DNA of 64,000 nucleotides, taken from assembly GCF_002277895.1 (NCBI RefSeq), contig NZ_CP022999.1:1-64000 (forward strand), given 5' to 3'. Below, one piece after another: positions 17,315-26,182 of the stretch (position 1 is its first letter; every line of letters begins with the position of its first letter). The stretch is from Rhizobium sp. 11515TR (GTDB lineage Bacteria; Pseudomonadota; Alphaproteobacteria; Rhizobiales; Rhizobiaceae). Below the pieces are notes generated by a model. It saw nothing but the letters and a program-made list of their open reading frames with translations, did no database searches and had not been told where the DNA came from. Both the position numbers and the translations under genes were made by a program.

Positions 17315-19504
17315 ATGAGGCAGAAATCCCATAATCATATCAGTAATTTGACGCGTAAGAGATTCCAGCTTGCAAGCGGCGCCGCCGCACTTGCAACAGT
17401 GTTTGCTTTAAGTGGAAATGCCTTTGCACAGGACGCTGCGGCCACTGCGAATGATGGAGGTGCCACCCAGCTTGCGCCGATCGTCGTCAGCGGCCAATCG
17501 AGTGACGCAAGCGACAATACGACCGTAGCGGCAAAGAAGAGCCAGGGCGCCACCAAGATTAATACGCCCCTGGTCGAAACCCCTCGCTCGGTTTCGGTGG
17601 TGACCAGGAAGGAATTGGAAGAGCGCGGTGCGCAGGACATCACGGAGGCGGTGCGTTATTCGGCTGGCGTTCAGACCGGCTCATATGGCTTCGATCCGCG
17701 CTTCGATCAGATCTATATTCGCGGCAATGATGTCACGACCATCGGTGATTATCGCGACGGGCTGCAGCAGCCCTATATGAACTACGCAATGTTCAGGACC
17801 GATCCTTATTCGCTCGACCGTGTCGAGATCATCAAGGGGCCGGTATCGGTTCTCTATGGTGCCGGTTCGCCGGGCGGCATCGTCAACAAGATGTCGAAGC
17901 TGCCGACGGACGAGACGATCAGGGAGGTAGGTGTTCTCTACGGGACATCGGACCGCGCGCAGACGATGTTCGACTTCGGCGGCCGGGTCAATCAAGACGA
18001 TGACAGCATGCTGTATCGCATCGTCGGCCTGGCGCGAAAGGGCGATACCAATTTCGATATCGCCGATGATCGCTATCTGATCCAGCCGTCCTTCACCTGG
18101 AAGCCGGACGACACGACGAAAATCACCATCTATGGTTCGGCGCAATCCACCGAGACGGACGCAAATCCCGGCGCAATGATCGGCCCCGATGGCAATGTTC
18201 TCGATTATCGCGACAGCGACCCGGATTACGATTATCAGAGGACCAAACAGCAGCAGGTCGGCTATCAGTTCGAACACGAGTTCGACGGCGGCTTCACTTT
18301 CCGTCAGAACCTTCGCTTTTCGCATCTTGATCTGAAAGCACGCTATCTCAGCACCTACAGCTGGGTCGGCGACGTCGCGCAACGCTATGCGACCGCGATC
18401 GGGGACAGGATGAATGTCTTCCAGGTCGACAACCAGCTAGAATCCAAATTCGATACCGGCCCGGCAGCCCATACCATGCTGTTTGGTCTCGACTATACCC
18501 GTATGAGCGATTCATTCGCCTATGGGATGGATGCAACGACCAGCCCCGCCTATGACTTCGATATCGACAACCCGACCTACGGAGTATCGGGTCCGACGCC
18601 GGCCTATAATTTCAGCCGGGTCGATGGCAGCCTGCAGCAGTTCGGCGCCTATGCCATGGATCAGATCGAAGTTGACAAGTGGCGCTTCACGCTTGGCGGG
18701 CGCCAGACCTGGGTGAAGCAGTCGACCGACACCACCATTGTCTCCACTGATACGACAACAAAAGACAGCTTCAACAAGAATGCGTTTTCCTACCAACTCG
18801 GCGCGCTCTATCTCTTCGACAATGGCATTGCGCCTTTCACGAGCTATTCAACCTCCTTCAATCCGGTCACCCAGCGCTCCGCATCCGGCAGCATCCTCGA
18901 CCCAACGAAGGGGGAACAGTACGAGCTTGGCGTGAAATATCAGCCGCCAGGCACCGACATCCTGCTCTCGGCCGTTGCCTATCACCTCGTCGAGAAGAAC
19001 AAGCCGGTCCTGGTCGACCCGCTGACGCTCGTCTATGAGTCGCTGGGTGAGGTCACCAACAAGGGGATCGAGCTGGAAGCCAGGGCTAATATTACCGATG
19101 GCTGGGACGTGATTGCCGCCTACTCGTACAACCATTCCGAAATTACGCGGGGCGACGATCAAGGCAACTCCCCTGCGGTGACGCCGAAGAACATCGTCAG
19201 CCTGTGGTCGAACTATACATTCCAGGAGGATTCGGCTGCCAAGGGTCTGACCGTCGGCGCCGGCATTCGCTATACGGGCGAGACCTATACCAGCACGGCC
19301 AATACCGCCAAGAACGACGCCAGCTTCTATCTCGACGCCGCGCTCTCTTACGACTTCGGCGCGATCGACCAGAAATACAAGGGCCTCACCGCCTCCGTCG
19401 ACGTCCGCAACATCGCCAACCGCCGCCTGACGGTCTGCAACGAGGGCTATTGCTACCTCGGACAGGGCCGCAACGTGACGGCTTCATTGAAGTATCGCTG
19501 GTAA
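17315..19504 (+). CDS. TonB-dependent ferric siderophore receptor (FhuA-like)
   Basis: The 729-residue outer-membrane protein has a long signal peptide ending near GNAFAQ, a TonB-box-like segment (APIVVSG), a plug domain (VETPRSVSVVTRKELEERGA through VEIIKGPVSVLYGAGSPGGI, the standard plug signature) and a 22-strand barrel ending in the terminal aromatic KYRW. The plug and loops most resemble ferric-hydroxamate receptors of the FhuA/FpvA group. It lies beside fhuCDB-like genes and a siderophore synthetase, so it probably imports the product of this locus. The start has AAAGGG upstream. No N-terminal signalling domain was seen, so it is not a transducer for the ECF sigma factor. Confidence 0.9.
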   Translation: MRQKSHNHISNLTRKRFQLASGAAALATVFALSGNAFAQDAAATANDGGATQLAPIVVSGQSSDASDNTTVAAKKSQGATKINTPLVETPRSVSVVTRKELEERGAQDITEAVRYSAGVQTGSYGFDPRFDQIYIRGNDVTTIGDYRDGLQQPYMNYAMFRTDPYSLDRVEIIKGPVSVLYGAGSPGGIVNKMSKLPTDETIREVGVLYGTSDRAQTMFDFGGRVNQDDDSMLYRIVGLARKGDTNFDIADDRYLIQPSFTWKPDDTTKITIYGSAQSTETDANPGAMIGPDGNVLDYRDSDPDYDYQRTKQQQVGYQFEHEFDGGFTFRQNLRFSHLDLKARYLSTYSWVGDVAQRYATAIGDRMNVFQVDNQLESKFDTGPAAHTMLFGLDYTRMSDSFAYGMDATTSPAYDFDIDNPTYGVSGPTPAYNFSRVDGSLQQFGAYAMDQIEVDKWRFTLGGRQTWVKQSTDTTIVSTDTTTKDSFNKNAFSYQLGALYLFDNGIAPFTSYSTSFNPVTQRSASGSILDPTKGEQYELGVKYQPPGTDILLSAVAYHLVEKNKPVLVDPLTLVYESLGEVTNKGIELEARANITDGWDVIAAYSYNHSEITRGDDQGNSPAVTPKNIVSLWSNYTFQEDSAAKGLTVGAGIRYTGETYTSTANTAKNDASFYLDAALSYDFGAIDQKYKGLTASVDVRNIANRRLTVCNEGYCYLGQGRNVTASLKYRW

Positions 19505-19512
19505 ACTTATCA

Positions 19513-19537
19513 GGGCGCCGTATTCTGTGCGGCGCCC
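19513..19537 (+). terminator. Hairpin after the receptor gene, possible terminator
   Basis: GGGCGCCG and CGGCGCCC pair around a nine-base loop just after the stop codon. There is no T-tract, so a factor-independent terminator is uncertain. Confidence 0.35.
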
Positions 19538-19697
19538 CCTCCGCTCTGATAGCCTCCTTTCATCGACCGAACTCGACGGTATCGTAAGCAAGGCCACCTT
19601 GCAGCCTGAGTCCATCGCGTATATCCGCATTCTTGGCAATGCGGCGATGAGGCTATAGCCTGGCAGGGAATGTGCCCGACCCAGGGGGAGGTTCCGT

Positions 19698-20279
19698 ATG
19701 GCCGAGGTCCTTTTGTTCCACCACGCACAGGGATTGACCCCGGGTGTGTGCGCGTTCGCTGATGTGTTGCGGGGCGCCGGTCACATCGTGCACACGCCTG
19801 ACCTATTCGACGGGCGCACTTTCCAGAGCATCGAAGACGGGCTCGCTTATATCGAGGGGATTGGATTCGACCATATGCGGGAGCGTGGCGTCGGCGTTGC
19901 CGACGCACTGCCTCCTGCGCTCGTCTACGCCGGGTTCTCGTTCGGCGTGCTACCTGCCCAGAAGCTGGCCCAGACACGGTGCGGAGCCCGAGGAGCTCTC
20001 TTCTTCCATTCCTGCCTGCCGATCAGTGGCGAATGGGCTTTCGGACCTTGGCCGGATGGAGTCGCTGTCCAGATTCACGGAATGGAAAACGACCCGATCT
20101 TCGTAGGCGAGGGTGATATCGATGCCGCCCGAGAGATTGTGGCGAAGGTCGAGGACGCGAAGCTTTTTCTTTATCCCGGCAATCAGCACTACTTCGCCGA
20201 CAGTTCACTCCCGTCATATGATTCGGGTGCAACTGCACTGCTGACGAGCCGAGTGCTTGAGTTCCTGGATCGCGTCTGA
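19698..20279 (+). CDS. Dienelactone hydrolase family protein
   Basis: The 193-residue protein matches small dienelactone-hydrolase-like alpha/beta hydrolases: VLLFHHAQGLTPG near the N-terminus, the nucleophile elbow GFSFG, where the usual nucleophile position is Ser, and GNQHYFADSS with the catalytic His. GGGGGAGG precedes the ATG. It lies between the receptor and the convergent fhuB gene, outside the obvious iron operons, and its substrate is unknown. Confidence 0.8.
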   Translation: MAEVLLFHHAQGLTPGVCAFADVLRGAGHIVHTPDLFDGRTFQSIEDGLAYIEGIGFDHMRERGVGVADALPPALVYAGFSFGVLPAQKLAQTRCGARGALFFHSCLPISGEWAFGPWPDGVAVQIHGMENDPIFVGEGDIDAAREIVAKVEDAKLFLYPGNQHYFADSSLPSYDSGATALLTSRVLEFLDRV

Positions 20280-20412
20280 TCGAAGCCAGTGTTTTGGTTT
20301 GAGCTTGGTTCCTAAAAGGGGTCGTGCAGCACCACAAGCACACTGCCCGCTTTCGGCTAGCAAGCATCCCGTCTGCATTATGCCGCGCTCGGGGAGCGTC
20401 TGCTACGTCAGA

Positions 20413-22404
20413 CTATGCTGTTCTGCGCCGCTTCATCAGTAATATCAGTAGCAGCGGGGCGCCGACGAGGGCGGAAACCAGGCCGGCGGGCATCTGATAG
20501 GGAAAGGCGATCATTCGACCGAACCAATCAGCGAGTACCATGAGGCCGCCGCCGGCGAGCGCCGCGCCGGTAAGCTGGAGCGCGGCGCGCCGCAGGCCGA
20601 GTTCGCGTGCCAGATGCGGCCCTATCAGGCCGATGAAGCTCAAAGGCCCCACGACGAGGGTGGCGGCTGCGGTCATGGCTGCGGCAAGGGCAAAGAGGCA
20701 GGCCCGGGCAAAGTTGACGCGAACGCCGATTGCTTGGGCCGCCTGGGTCCCAAGCGGCAGCAGATCGAGCCAGCGATGGGCCAGAAAGGCAAGCGCAAGG
20801 CCTGTTGCTGCCGCTATCATCGCAGAAATTGCCTTTGGTGTATCAATGAGATAAGTCGATCCGCTCATCCATTGCATCACAATCATTGCGCGCGGATCGC
20901 CGCTCGCGGCCAGCACGCTGATGAAGGCATCCAGCATGGCTCCGAGCGCGATGCCTGTCAGAAGTACCCGTTCCGGCGCGAAACCGGACCGAATGCCGAA
21001 TAGGAAGATGGCGATAAGAACGGCGAAGGCACCGATGCCACCAAAGCCCAGTTGAGCGGCCATGCCCGGAGCGGGCAGGAGGAAAAGTGCGGCGGTGACG
21101 CCAAGGGTAGCGCCTGCCGAAATGCCCAGAACCTCCGGACTTGCCATCTCGTTGCCGCTGAGCCGTTGCAGGATGGCGCCGACGACGCCAAGCATCGCGC
21201 CCGCAGCAAAGGCACCAGCGATGCGCGGCAGGCGGTAGGGCAGCACGTCGGGCCAATGGGGATAGGCAAGCAGCGTCCATGTTCCATCCGGTGCGCGCCC
21301 GAAGAAGACCGCGCCTGCGAGGAGAAGGAGGAGCGCCGGAACTGGTGCAAGCAAGAGGACGCGCGGCGTATGTAAGGCGCGGTTGGCATTCTGAGAGGGA
21401 GATGGCGCGCTGCGTTGCACGGCCTTCAGGCGCGGCAGCATCAGAAGCAGCAATGGCGCGCCGAGCAACGCGGTGATGGCACCTGTCGGCAGGAAGGTCG
21501 AAGAGGCCCCGGAAAGCAGCACCAGGGCCTCATCGGTCAGCAGCAGCAAGCTTGCGCCGATGAGGGGTGACCAGATGAGCTGGCTTTTTATCTGTCGGGC
21601 GCCGGCAAGCTGCGCGATGCGCGGCGCGATGAGGCCGATGAAGCCGATAACGCCCACGGCACTGGTGACGATCGCGGCAAGTGCAATTGCAATGCAAACG
21701 GCAGCAATGCGCGTGCGCTTGACCGACAGGCCAAGTCCGCTCGCGCCGCTATCGCCAAGTTCCATGAGTGCGAGCGGCCGCGCCATCAGCAAGGCCGCGG
21801 CAGACAGGATGGCGATTTTCGGGAGAAGGGAAAGCGGAATGGTCCAGCTCTGCTGTGCCAGCGATCCGGCTCCCCAGATGAACAGGCCGGAGAGGTAGCG
21901 ATCGTTCATTAGAACGAGAATGGCGGCAAGCGCTCCGCTCCAGACGCCAACGATCAGGCCGGCAAGCACGAGCGCTAAAGGCGAGAAACCTCTTCTTGCG
22001 CCGATCAGGAAGACGACGGCAGCGGCAGCGGCACTCCCGAACAGGGCAACGGCATCGCGGCTGAGACCCTGAAGAGGGGGAAAGGCAAGCATGACGGCAA
22101 CAAGCGCAAGATTGGCGCCTGCGGAAATGCCAAGTGTGGAGGGCGAGGCGAGCGGATTGCGCAGCACTTGCTGCAACAGGCTTCCCGCGAGTGAGAGTGC
22201 GGCACCGGCCAGCAAGGCGGTGACGATTCTCGGCAGTGTCGAATAGACAAGCAGCAGGCGCTGCGGATCGTAACCTGCTCCCTGCTCGAACAAGCGTGAA
22301 AGGTCGGGCGCCAGTTGATGCCAGGCAAGCAGGCTTGCGAGCGCGAACAGCGTCAAAGCCACGGCTGGAGCACCGAGGACGTTGTTTGCTTCGGTGCGGA
22401 TCAT
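20413..22404 (-). CDS. fhuB: Iron-hydroxamate ABC permease, two FecCD halves fused (FhuB)
   Basis: The 663-residue membrane protein contains two complete FecCD-type permease halves, about residues 1-330 and 345-663. Each has the LPRI segment and the cytoplasmic coupling loop (GFIGLIAPRIA in half 1, SFIGLIGPHLAREL in half 2). The fused arrangement is characteristic of FhuB, the ferric-hydroxamate permease; most other siderophore permeases are two separate chains. The start overlaps the fhuD stop by 4 bases. Third gene of the fhuC-fhuD-fhuB order seen also in E. coli. Confidence 0.9.
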   Translation of the reverse strand: MIRTEANNVLGAPAVALTLFALASLLAWHQLAPDLSRLFEQGAGYDPQRLLLVYSTLPRIVTALLAGAALSLAGSLLQQVLRNPLASPSTLGISAGANLALVAVMLAFPPLQGLSRDAVALFGSAAAAAVVFLIGARRGFSPLALVLAGLIVGVWSGALAAILVLMNDRYLSGLFIWGAGSLAQQSWTIPLSLLPKIAILSAAALLMARPLALMELGDSGASGLGLSVKRTRIAAVCIAIALAAIVTSAVGVIGFIGLIAPRIAQLAGARQIKSQLIWSPLIGASLLLLTDEALVLLSGASSTFLPTGAITALLGAPLLLLMLPRLKAVQRSAPSPSQNANRALHTPRVLLLAPVPALLLLLAGAVFFGRAPDGTWTLLAYPHWPDVLPYRLPRIAGAFAAGAMLGVVGAILQRLSGNEMASPEVLGISAGATLGVTAALFLLPAPGMAAQLGFGGIGAFAVLIAIFLFGIRSGFAPERVLLTGIALGAMLDAFISVLAASGDPRAMIVMQWMSGSTYLIDTPKAISAMIAAATGLALAFLAHRWLDLLPLGTQAAQAIGVRVNFARACLFALAAAMTAAATLVVGPLSFIGLIGPHLARELGLRRAALQLTGAALAGGGLMVLADWFGRMIAFPYQMPAGLVSALVGAPLLLILLMKRRRTA

Positions 22405-23306
22405 GCGAATGTTTCCAGATGGTCAAGCAATATGCGCGCGAAGCGCTCCGCTTCCTGTACCATGCCGAACATCAAGGTGCCCGGCAGCACGGAGACGCGC
22501 CCGTCCCTGACGAAGGGGAGGCTGGTCCACAGCGGACTATCCTGCAGATTGTCGAGAACGTTCGGCGGTAGCAGCGGTTCGAATGCGATGAGACGCAGGC
22601 TTTGATCGAGCGTCGCCAATTCCTCCAGCCCGATCGTCTCGAAGCCCCAGTAATCGCCCGGCCTGGCCCAGGCGTTTTTGAGCCCGATCCTGCTCATGAC
22701 GTTCTGGTAGAGCCCAGCGCCGCAATAGATGCGGGCATGGCGCGAGTCGACAAAATTGATGAGCGCCAATGGCGGAGGGTTGAGCTTTTTGACGCGGTTT
22801 GCGCAGTCGTCGAAGAATTGTTCCGACCGAGCAAGGAATTCTTCCGCCTGCTGCCGCCGGCCGATGGCGTCGGCCAACTGACGCGTCGCCTCGATGGAGC
22901 GTGGCAAAGCTTCGCCGCCTTCGGCATAGATCGTCAGTTCCAGGACCGGCGAAATTGCCTCCAGTTGCGGTTTCAAAGGCGCGAGATAGGGCGTCGTCAG
23001 AATCAGCGCCGGCTTGACGCTTACAAGAACCTCGAGATTGATCTCGCTGGTGGTGCCGAGATCGACGACACCACCAGGCATTTTCGGTTCGACGACCCAT
23101 GTGTCCCAATCGGCAAGCGAGGCGATGGCGGCGGGCGTGACGCCGAGCGCCAGCAGTGTCGACGCCAGGCCGTAATCGAGGGAAACGATCGGACCGGATA
23201 TGGTTTCTGCAGCCACACTCGGTTGCGGAACGGCAAAAAGTGCCGCAGCGGCAAGCAGCGTGCGGCGCGAAAGCATCAGGTTCTCGAAGCTGCTTTCAAA
23301 TGACAT
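22401..23306 (-). CDS. fhuD: Iron-hydroxamate periplasmic binding protein (FhuD-like)
   Basis: The product of about 301 residues belongs to the FhuD/FecB periplasmic-binding family: PALILTTPYLAP in the N-lobe, a long backbone helix, and the C-lobe GDYWGFETIGLEEL, similar to FhuD (FWG..). The leader LSRRTLLAAAALFAV has twin arginines, so Tat export is possible. It carries the ferric hydroxamate from receptor to FhuB. Several starts are possible (23324, 23306, 23276) and none has a good ribosome site; 23306 overlaps the fhuC stop and would be coupled. Confidence 0.85.
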   Translation of the reverse strand: MSFESSFENLMLSRRTLLAAAALFAVPQPSVAAETISGPIVSLDYGLASTLLALGVTPAAIASLADWDTWVVEPKMPGGVVDLGTTSEINLEVLVSVKPALILTTPYLAPLKPQLEAISPVLELTIYAEGGEALPRSIEATRQLADAIGRRQQAEEFLARSEQFFDDCANRVKKLNPPPLALINFVDSRHARIYCGAGLYQNVMSRIGLKNAWARPGDYWGFETIGLEELATLDQSLRLIAFEPLLPPNVLDNLQDSPLWTSLPFVRDGRVSVLPGTLMFGMVQEAERFARILLDHLETFA

Positions 23307-24114
23307 AGGCAAGCGGCGTTCCATGTACGGGATGGGCGGTGACGCCCATGTTGGTGCCGTAGATCGTATTGAGCGTTTCGGCCTTCATGAGGCTCGGCGA
23401 CGGGCCTGCTGCAATGAGACGCCCTTGCTTCAGCGCATGCAGATGATCGCAGAAATGTGCCGCGACATTGATATCGTGCAGGACGAGAATGACGCTCAGA
23501 TCCTTCGTCCGGCAAAGCTCGCGCACGAGCCCGAGGATTTCCATCTGGTGGGCGATGTCGAGTGCAGATGTCGGCTCGTCGAGCAGCAGGCAGCGGCTGT
23601 CCTGAGCGACGAGCATGGCGATCCAGACACGCTGACGCTCGCCGCCGGAGAGCGTATCCACCATCCGGCCTGCCAGCGTATCGACATGCGTGAGCTTCAT
23701 CGCGGTCTCGACTTTTTCCCGATCGATATCGGTGAACCGCCCGAGCGCGCCATGCCAGGGATAACGCCCGCAGGCGACAAGCTCCTCGACGGTCATGCCG
23801 GCAGCGGAACTGGTGTCCTGCGGCAGATAGGCGACGGCGCGGGCAAAGGCGCGCATGTCGTAGGAGCCAGCGGCCACGCCATCGAACAGGATGCGCCCGC
23901 CGGTCGGCTGAATCTGTCTGGCCAGCAGTTTGATCAGCGTGGATTTGCCGGAGCCGTTATGGCCGATCAGACCGGAAATCTCGCCGGCCTTGAAGCTGAT
24001 GTCGAGTGGATGAAGAATGGTTTTGCCATCGACCTCGAAACGCAGGCCTTCCGTCGTGAAGACCGTTGCGTGACTCTGATCGTTTCCGGTGATCGTTTCG
24101 TCTTTCATGATCAT
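23296..24114 (-). CDS. fhuC: Iron-hydroxamate ABC transporter ATPase (FhuC)
   Basis: This protein of about 272 residues is a single-domain iron-siderophore ATPase: Walker A GHNGSGKST, the Q-loop YLPQDTSSAAGMTVEELV, the signature LSGGERQRV, Walker B CLLLDEPTSALD and switch LVLHDIN. It drives FhuB. Three ATGs lie within 12 bases at the start; 24114 has AGGA at six bases and is preferred. First gene of fhuCDB. Confidence 0.92.
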   Translation of the reverse strand: MIMKDETITGNDQSHATVFTTEGLRFEVDGKTILHPLDISFKAGEISGLIGHNGSGKSTLIKLLARQIQPTGGRILFDGVAAGSYDMRAFARAVAYLPQDTSSAAGMTVEELVACGRYPWHGALGRFTDIDREKVETAMKLTHVDTLAGRMVDTLSGGERQRVWIAMLVAQDSRCLLLDEPTSALDIAHQMEILGLVRELCRTKDLSVILVLHDINVAAHFCDHLHALKQGRLIAAGPSPSLMKAETLNTIYGTNMGVTAHPVHGTPLAYVI

Positions 24115-24174
24115 TATCATTCCTGCTGAAGCGCGCTGGCTTCGTGAAATTCCGATGGCCGGCGGGTGGCCGGG

Positions 24175-24648
24175 TTAGTTTATCGAGGTCAATGGCTTGA
24201 CGAAGAAGAGGCACGGGTCGCTTTCACGCCAGAGGGTCGGGAATATCTCGGCGCGGATGAAGCCGTTTCTATCGTAGAAGGCGCGGGTCTTTTCATATTG
24301 CGGTTCGTCCCTGCCGCGCGGCGCGAGCGTCTTGACCGTCAGGAGCTTGCAATCGGAAGAGCGGGCAAAGGTCTCGGCTGCGGCCAGCAATCGCCTGCCC
24401 ACGCCGCTGCGATGGTGCCGGCGCCTGGTTGCTATCACAAGAATCTCCATGGCGGCCGGCGGATGGGCGCGCAGCGCAACGAAGCCGGCAACGGTATCCG
24501 CCTCGACGCAGCCGAACATCGGCAGAGTCTCCACGGCACCCGCGCAGGCTTCGATGACATCGGGGTCGGTAAACCAGTCGGTCAATTCCGACATGATGTC
24601 ACGACAGATGACGCCTTTGGATTTGGTTATCTCGACGGCTTCCTGCAT
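24175..24648 (-). CDS. GNAT family N-acetyltransferase
   Basis: The 157-residue protein has the GNAT acetyl-CoA loop RHHRSGVGRRLL (R/QxxGxG) around residues 77-88 and the C-terminal FYDRNGF motif. It lies between the ECF sigma gene and fhuC on the same strand, within the siderophore locus. It could acetylate an alpha-amine of the siderophore (as VbsC is thought to do in vicibactin synthesis) or protect the producer, but neither is shown by sequence. Confidence 0.8.
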   Translation of the reverse strand: MQEAVEITKSKGVICRDIMSELTDWFTDPDVIEACAGAVETLPMFGCVEADTVAGFVALRAHPPAAMEILVIATRRRHHRSGVGRRLLAAAETFARSSDCKLLTVKTLAPRGRDEPQYEKTRAFYDRNGFIRAEIFPTLWRESDPCLFFVKPLTSIN

Positions 24649-24707
24649 CTATTCTTCCCTTTCCTGGCGATGGAGCGCGGTTCGCAGGCGATGGTGGCGA
24701 ACCACCA

Positions 24708-25298
24708 TCAGGCCCGCATCTCCCGCACCCGTGTTGTTCGGTTTCGTCTGTGGCCGCTGCCGGCGGCGCAGGCATGGTCGGCCTCGAGCGAAATTGCGGC
24801 GAGGCATCGCGAATGCGCCTCCCGCAGAAGGCCACAAACAAGAGCGCAGGATACGCCAGCTTCCTTTGCAATGATGTTCTGGGGGATATCGTCGAAATAG
24901 TGCTCCTCGTAGAACTTCCGGGTTCTGGCGGGCATGGATTCGACCGTGCAGCGGAAGGCTTTATAGGCTTCGGCCTCGTGGAGGTGCTCCTCGGGGCTTC
25001 CATAGGACGAGGTATTGCCGCCGACTTCCTCTTCGACGAACAGGCCGCGCTCATATTGCCGGCGCCGCATATGATCGGTTGCCAGATTGCGCACCATGCG
25101 CATCACATAGGGCGTGGGAGCCGCTATATCCTCCTTCAGCGGCTTGGAGACCAGCTGCAGGAGAACTTCCTGCACGACATCCTCGGCCAGGCTCATGCAG
25201 CCTGTGATCCTGCGTGCGACGGAGAGGAGCTTCGGATAGGCGTGAAGTGCTGTTTGGAGTTGCTCATTGGAAGTCGACTGCAAATGGTTGGCAATCAT
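24708..25298 (-). CDS. ECF RNA polymerase sigma factor, iron-starvation type (FecI/RpoI-like)
   Basis: The 196-residue protein has sigma region 2 (ITGCMSLAEDVVQEVLLQLV and VMRMVRNLATDHMRR) and region 4 (MPARTRKFYEEHYFDDIPQNIIAKEAGV..). It resembles the FecI/RpoI/PvdS group that drives siderophore genes. No FecR-like antisigma gene is adjacent, as for RpoI of R. leguminosarum. The start at 25298 avoids a basic, unlikely N-terminal extension. An exact RirA-type operator lies 72-86 bases upstream, so iron would repress the sigma factor. Confidence 0.87.
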   Translation of the reverse strand: MIANHLQSTSNEQLQTALHAYPKLLSVARRITGCMSLAEDVVQEVLLQLVSKPLKEDIAAPTPYVMRMVRNLATDHMRRRQYERGLFVEEEVGGNTSSYGSPEEHLHEAEAYKAFRCTVESMPARTRKFYEEHYFDDIPQNIIAKEAGVSCALVCGLLREAHSRCLAAISLEADHACAAGSGHRRNRTTRVREMRA

Positions 25299-25369
25299 GT
25301 CGGGCTCTCGTTGAAATCCAAAGTTGCATTTCTGTGTGCCCCTCTTTTTGAGAGGGAACCTATAAAACA

Positions 25370-25384
25370 TGACAATGATAGTCA
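25370..25384. promoter_or_regulatory. Putative RirA iron-responsive operator upstream of the ECF sigma gene
   Basis: TGACAATGATAGTCA fits TGA-N9-TCA exactly. It lies 72 bases upstream of the sigma factor start, within an AT-rich promoter region. Confidence 0.65.
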
Positions 25385-25462
25385 AGATAGCGGAGTCGAA
25401 AAGTGAAGTATCTCCTAAATCAAGGTTTATCAGCCTGATTTTATTTTATTTTTTTTGGCGAT

Positions 25463-26182
25463 CTAGAAGAAAATCCCGCTTTTGTAATGCTGCCATTGCG
25501 GCCATGCCGAAGCCATTGATGTCGCGATAGCCCATTGAAAATCCCCGCTTTCTTCATCGCTGATCCGGCCGGAATGGATGAAAATCGCTTCGCCCGATAT
25601 TTGGCTTTTGCCTTCTAGGGTTGTATTTCCCGGAATCAGTGTCACGCTTTGCGGGTCGGCCAGAAAACCTTGGCCGAAGCTTTTCAGCGCAGCCTCCTTC
25701 TGAACCCAGCAGGCGAGAAAAACATCGTGGCGATGTCGCCCATGCAATTGATACACCTGATTGAGTTCTTGTTCGGAAAGGATCATCGGCATGATCTCGG
25801 AGGCTTCCTTCTCCGAAAACGCATCGAGGCGCTCGATATCGATGCCGATGCGGCCGCCGCGGCAGATCGCGAGCGCTACGCGGTCTTTCGTGTGCGAGAG
25901 ATTGAAGTCGATGTCGGGGTAATCACGCAGGTAGGGCCTGCCGGAAGGGGTAATCGCGAGACAAAGTGCTTGCGGGGCGCAGCCAAGCAGATTGGCGATG
26001 ACGCTTCGGCACAGCACCCGTCCGGCAACGAAAAGGCGCCGCGCCGCGCATGATCTGAATGCTGCGGCACGGCTTTTTTCTGCCTCGCTCAAAATCGAGT
26101 CCGGTACGGGAAGCTCGTCAGACAGGTGCAGGCTATGAAGCTCTACCTGCGCTGTCTCTTCCCCCGGTTGGGCCGTCTTCAC
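25463..26182 (-). CDS. Sfp-type 4'-phosphopantetheinyl transferase
   Basis: The 239-residue protein has the Sfp-family motifs GIDIERLDAFSE (GxDxE, Mg binding) and WVQKEAALKSFGQGF (WxxKEAxxK), plus FNLSHTKDRVALAI. It activates carrier domains by attaching phosphopantetheine, here most likely Ser998 of the NRPS. The start is a GTG at 26182, directly after the stop of the hydroxylase gene, with GGAA a few bases upstream. Third gene of the NRPS-hydroxylase-PPTase operon. Confidence 0.9.
   Translation of the reverse strand: MKTAQPGEETAQVELHSLHLSDELPVPDSILSEAEKSRAAAFRSCAARRLFVAGRVLCRSVIANLLGCAPQALCLAITPSGRPYLRDYPDIDFNLSHTKDRVALAICRGGRIGIDIERLDAFSEKEASEIMPMILSEQELNQVYQLHGRHRHDVFLACWVQKEAALKSFGQGFLADPQSVTLIPGNTTLEGKSQISGEAIFIHSGRISDEESGDFQWAIATSMASAWPQWQHYKSGIFF

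Noticed and set aside
24100..24125. Fur-box-like ATGATAATGATCATGA at the fhuC start
   Set aside because: Only part of the Fur consensus is matched and the repeat arises from three adjacent ATG-type codons at the gene start; rhizobial Fur mainly acts as Mur.
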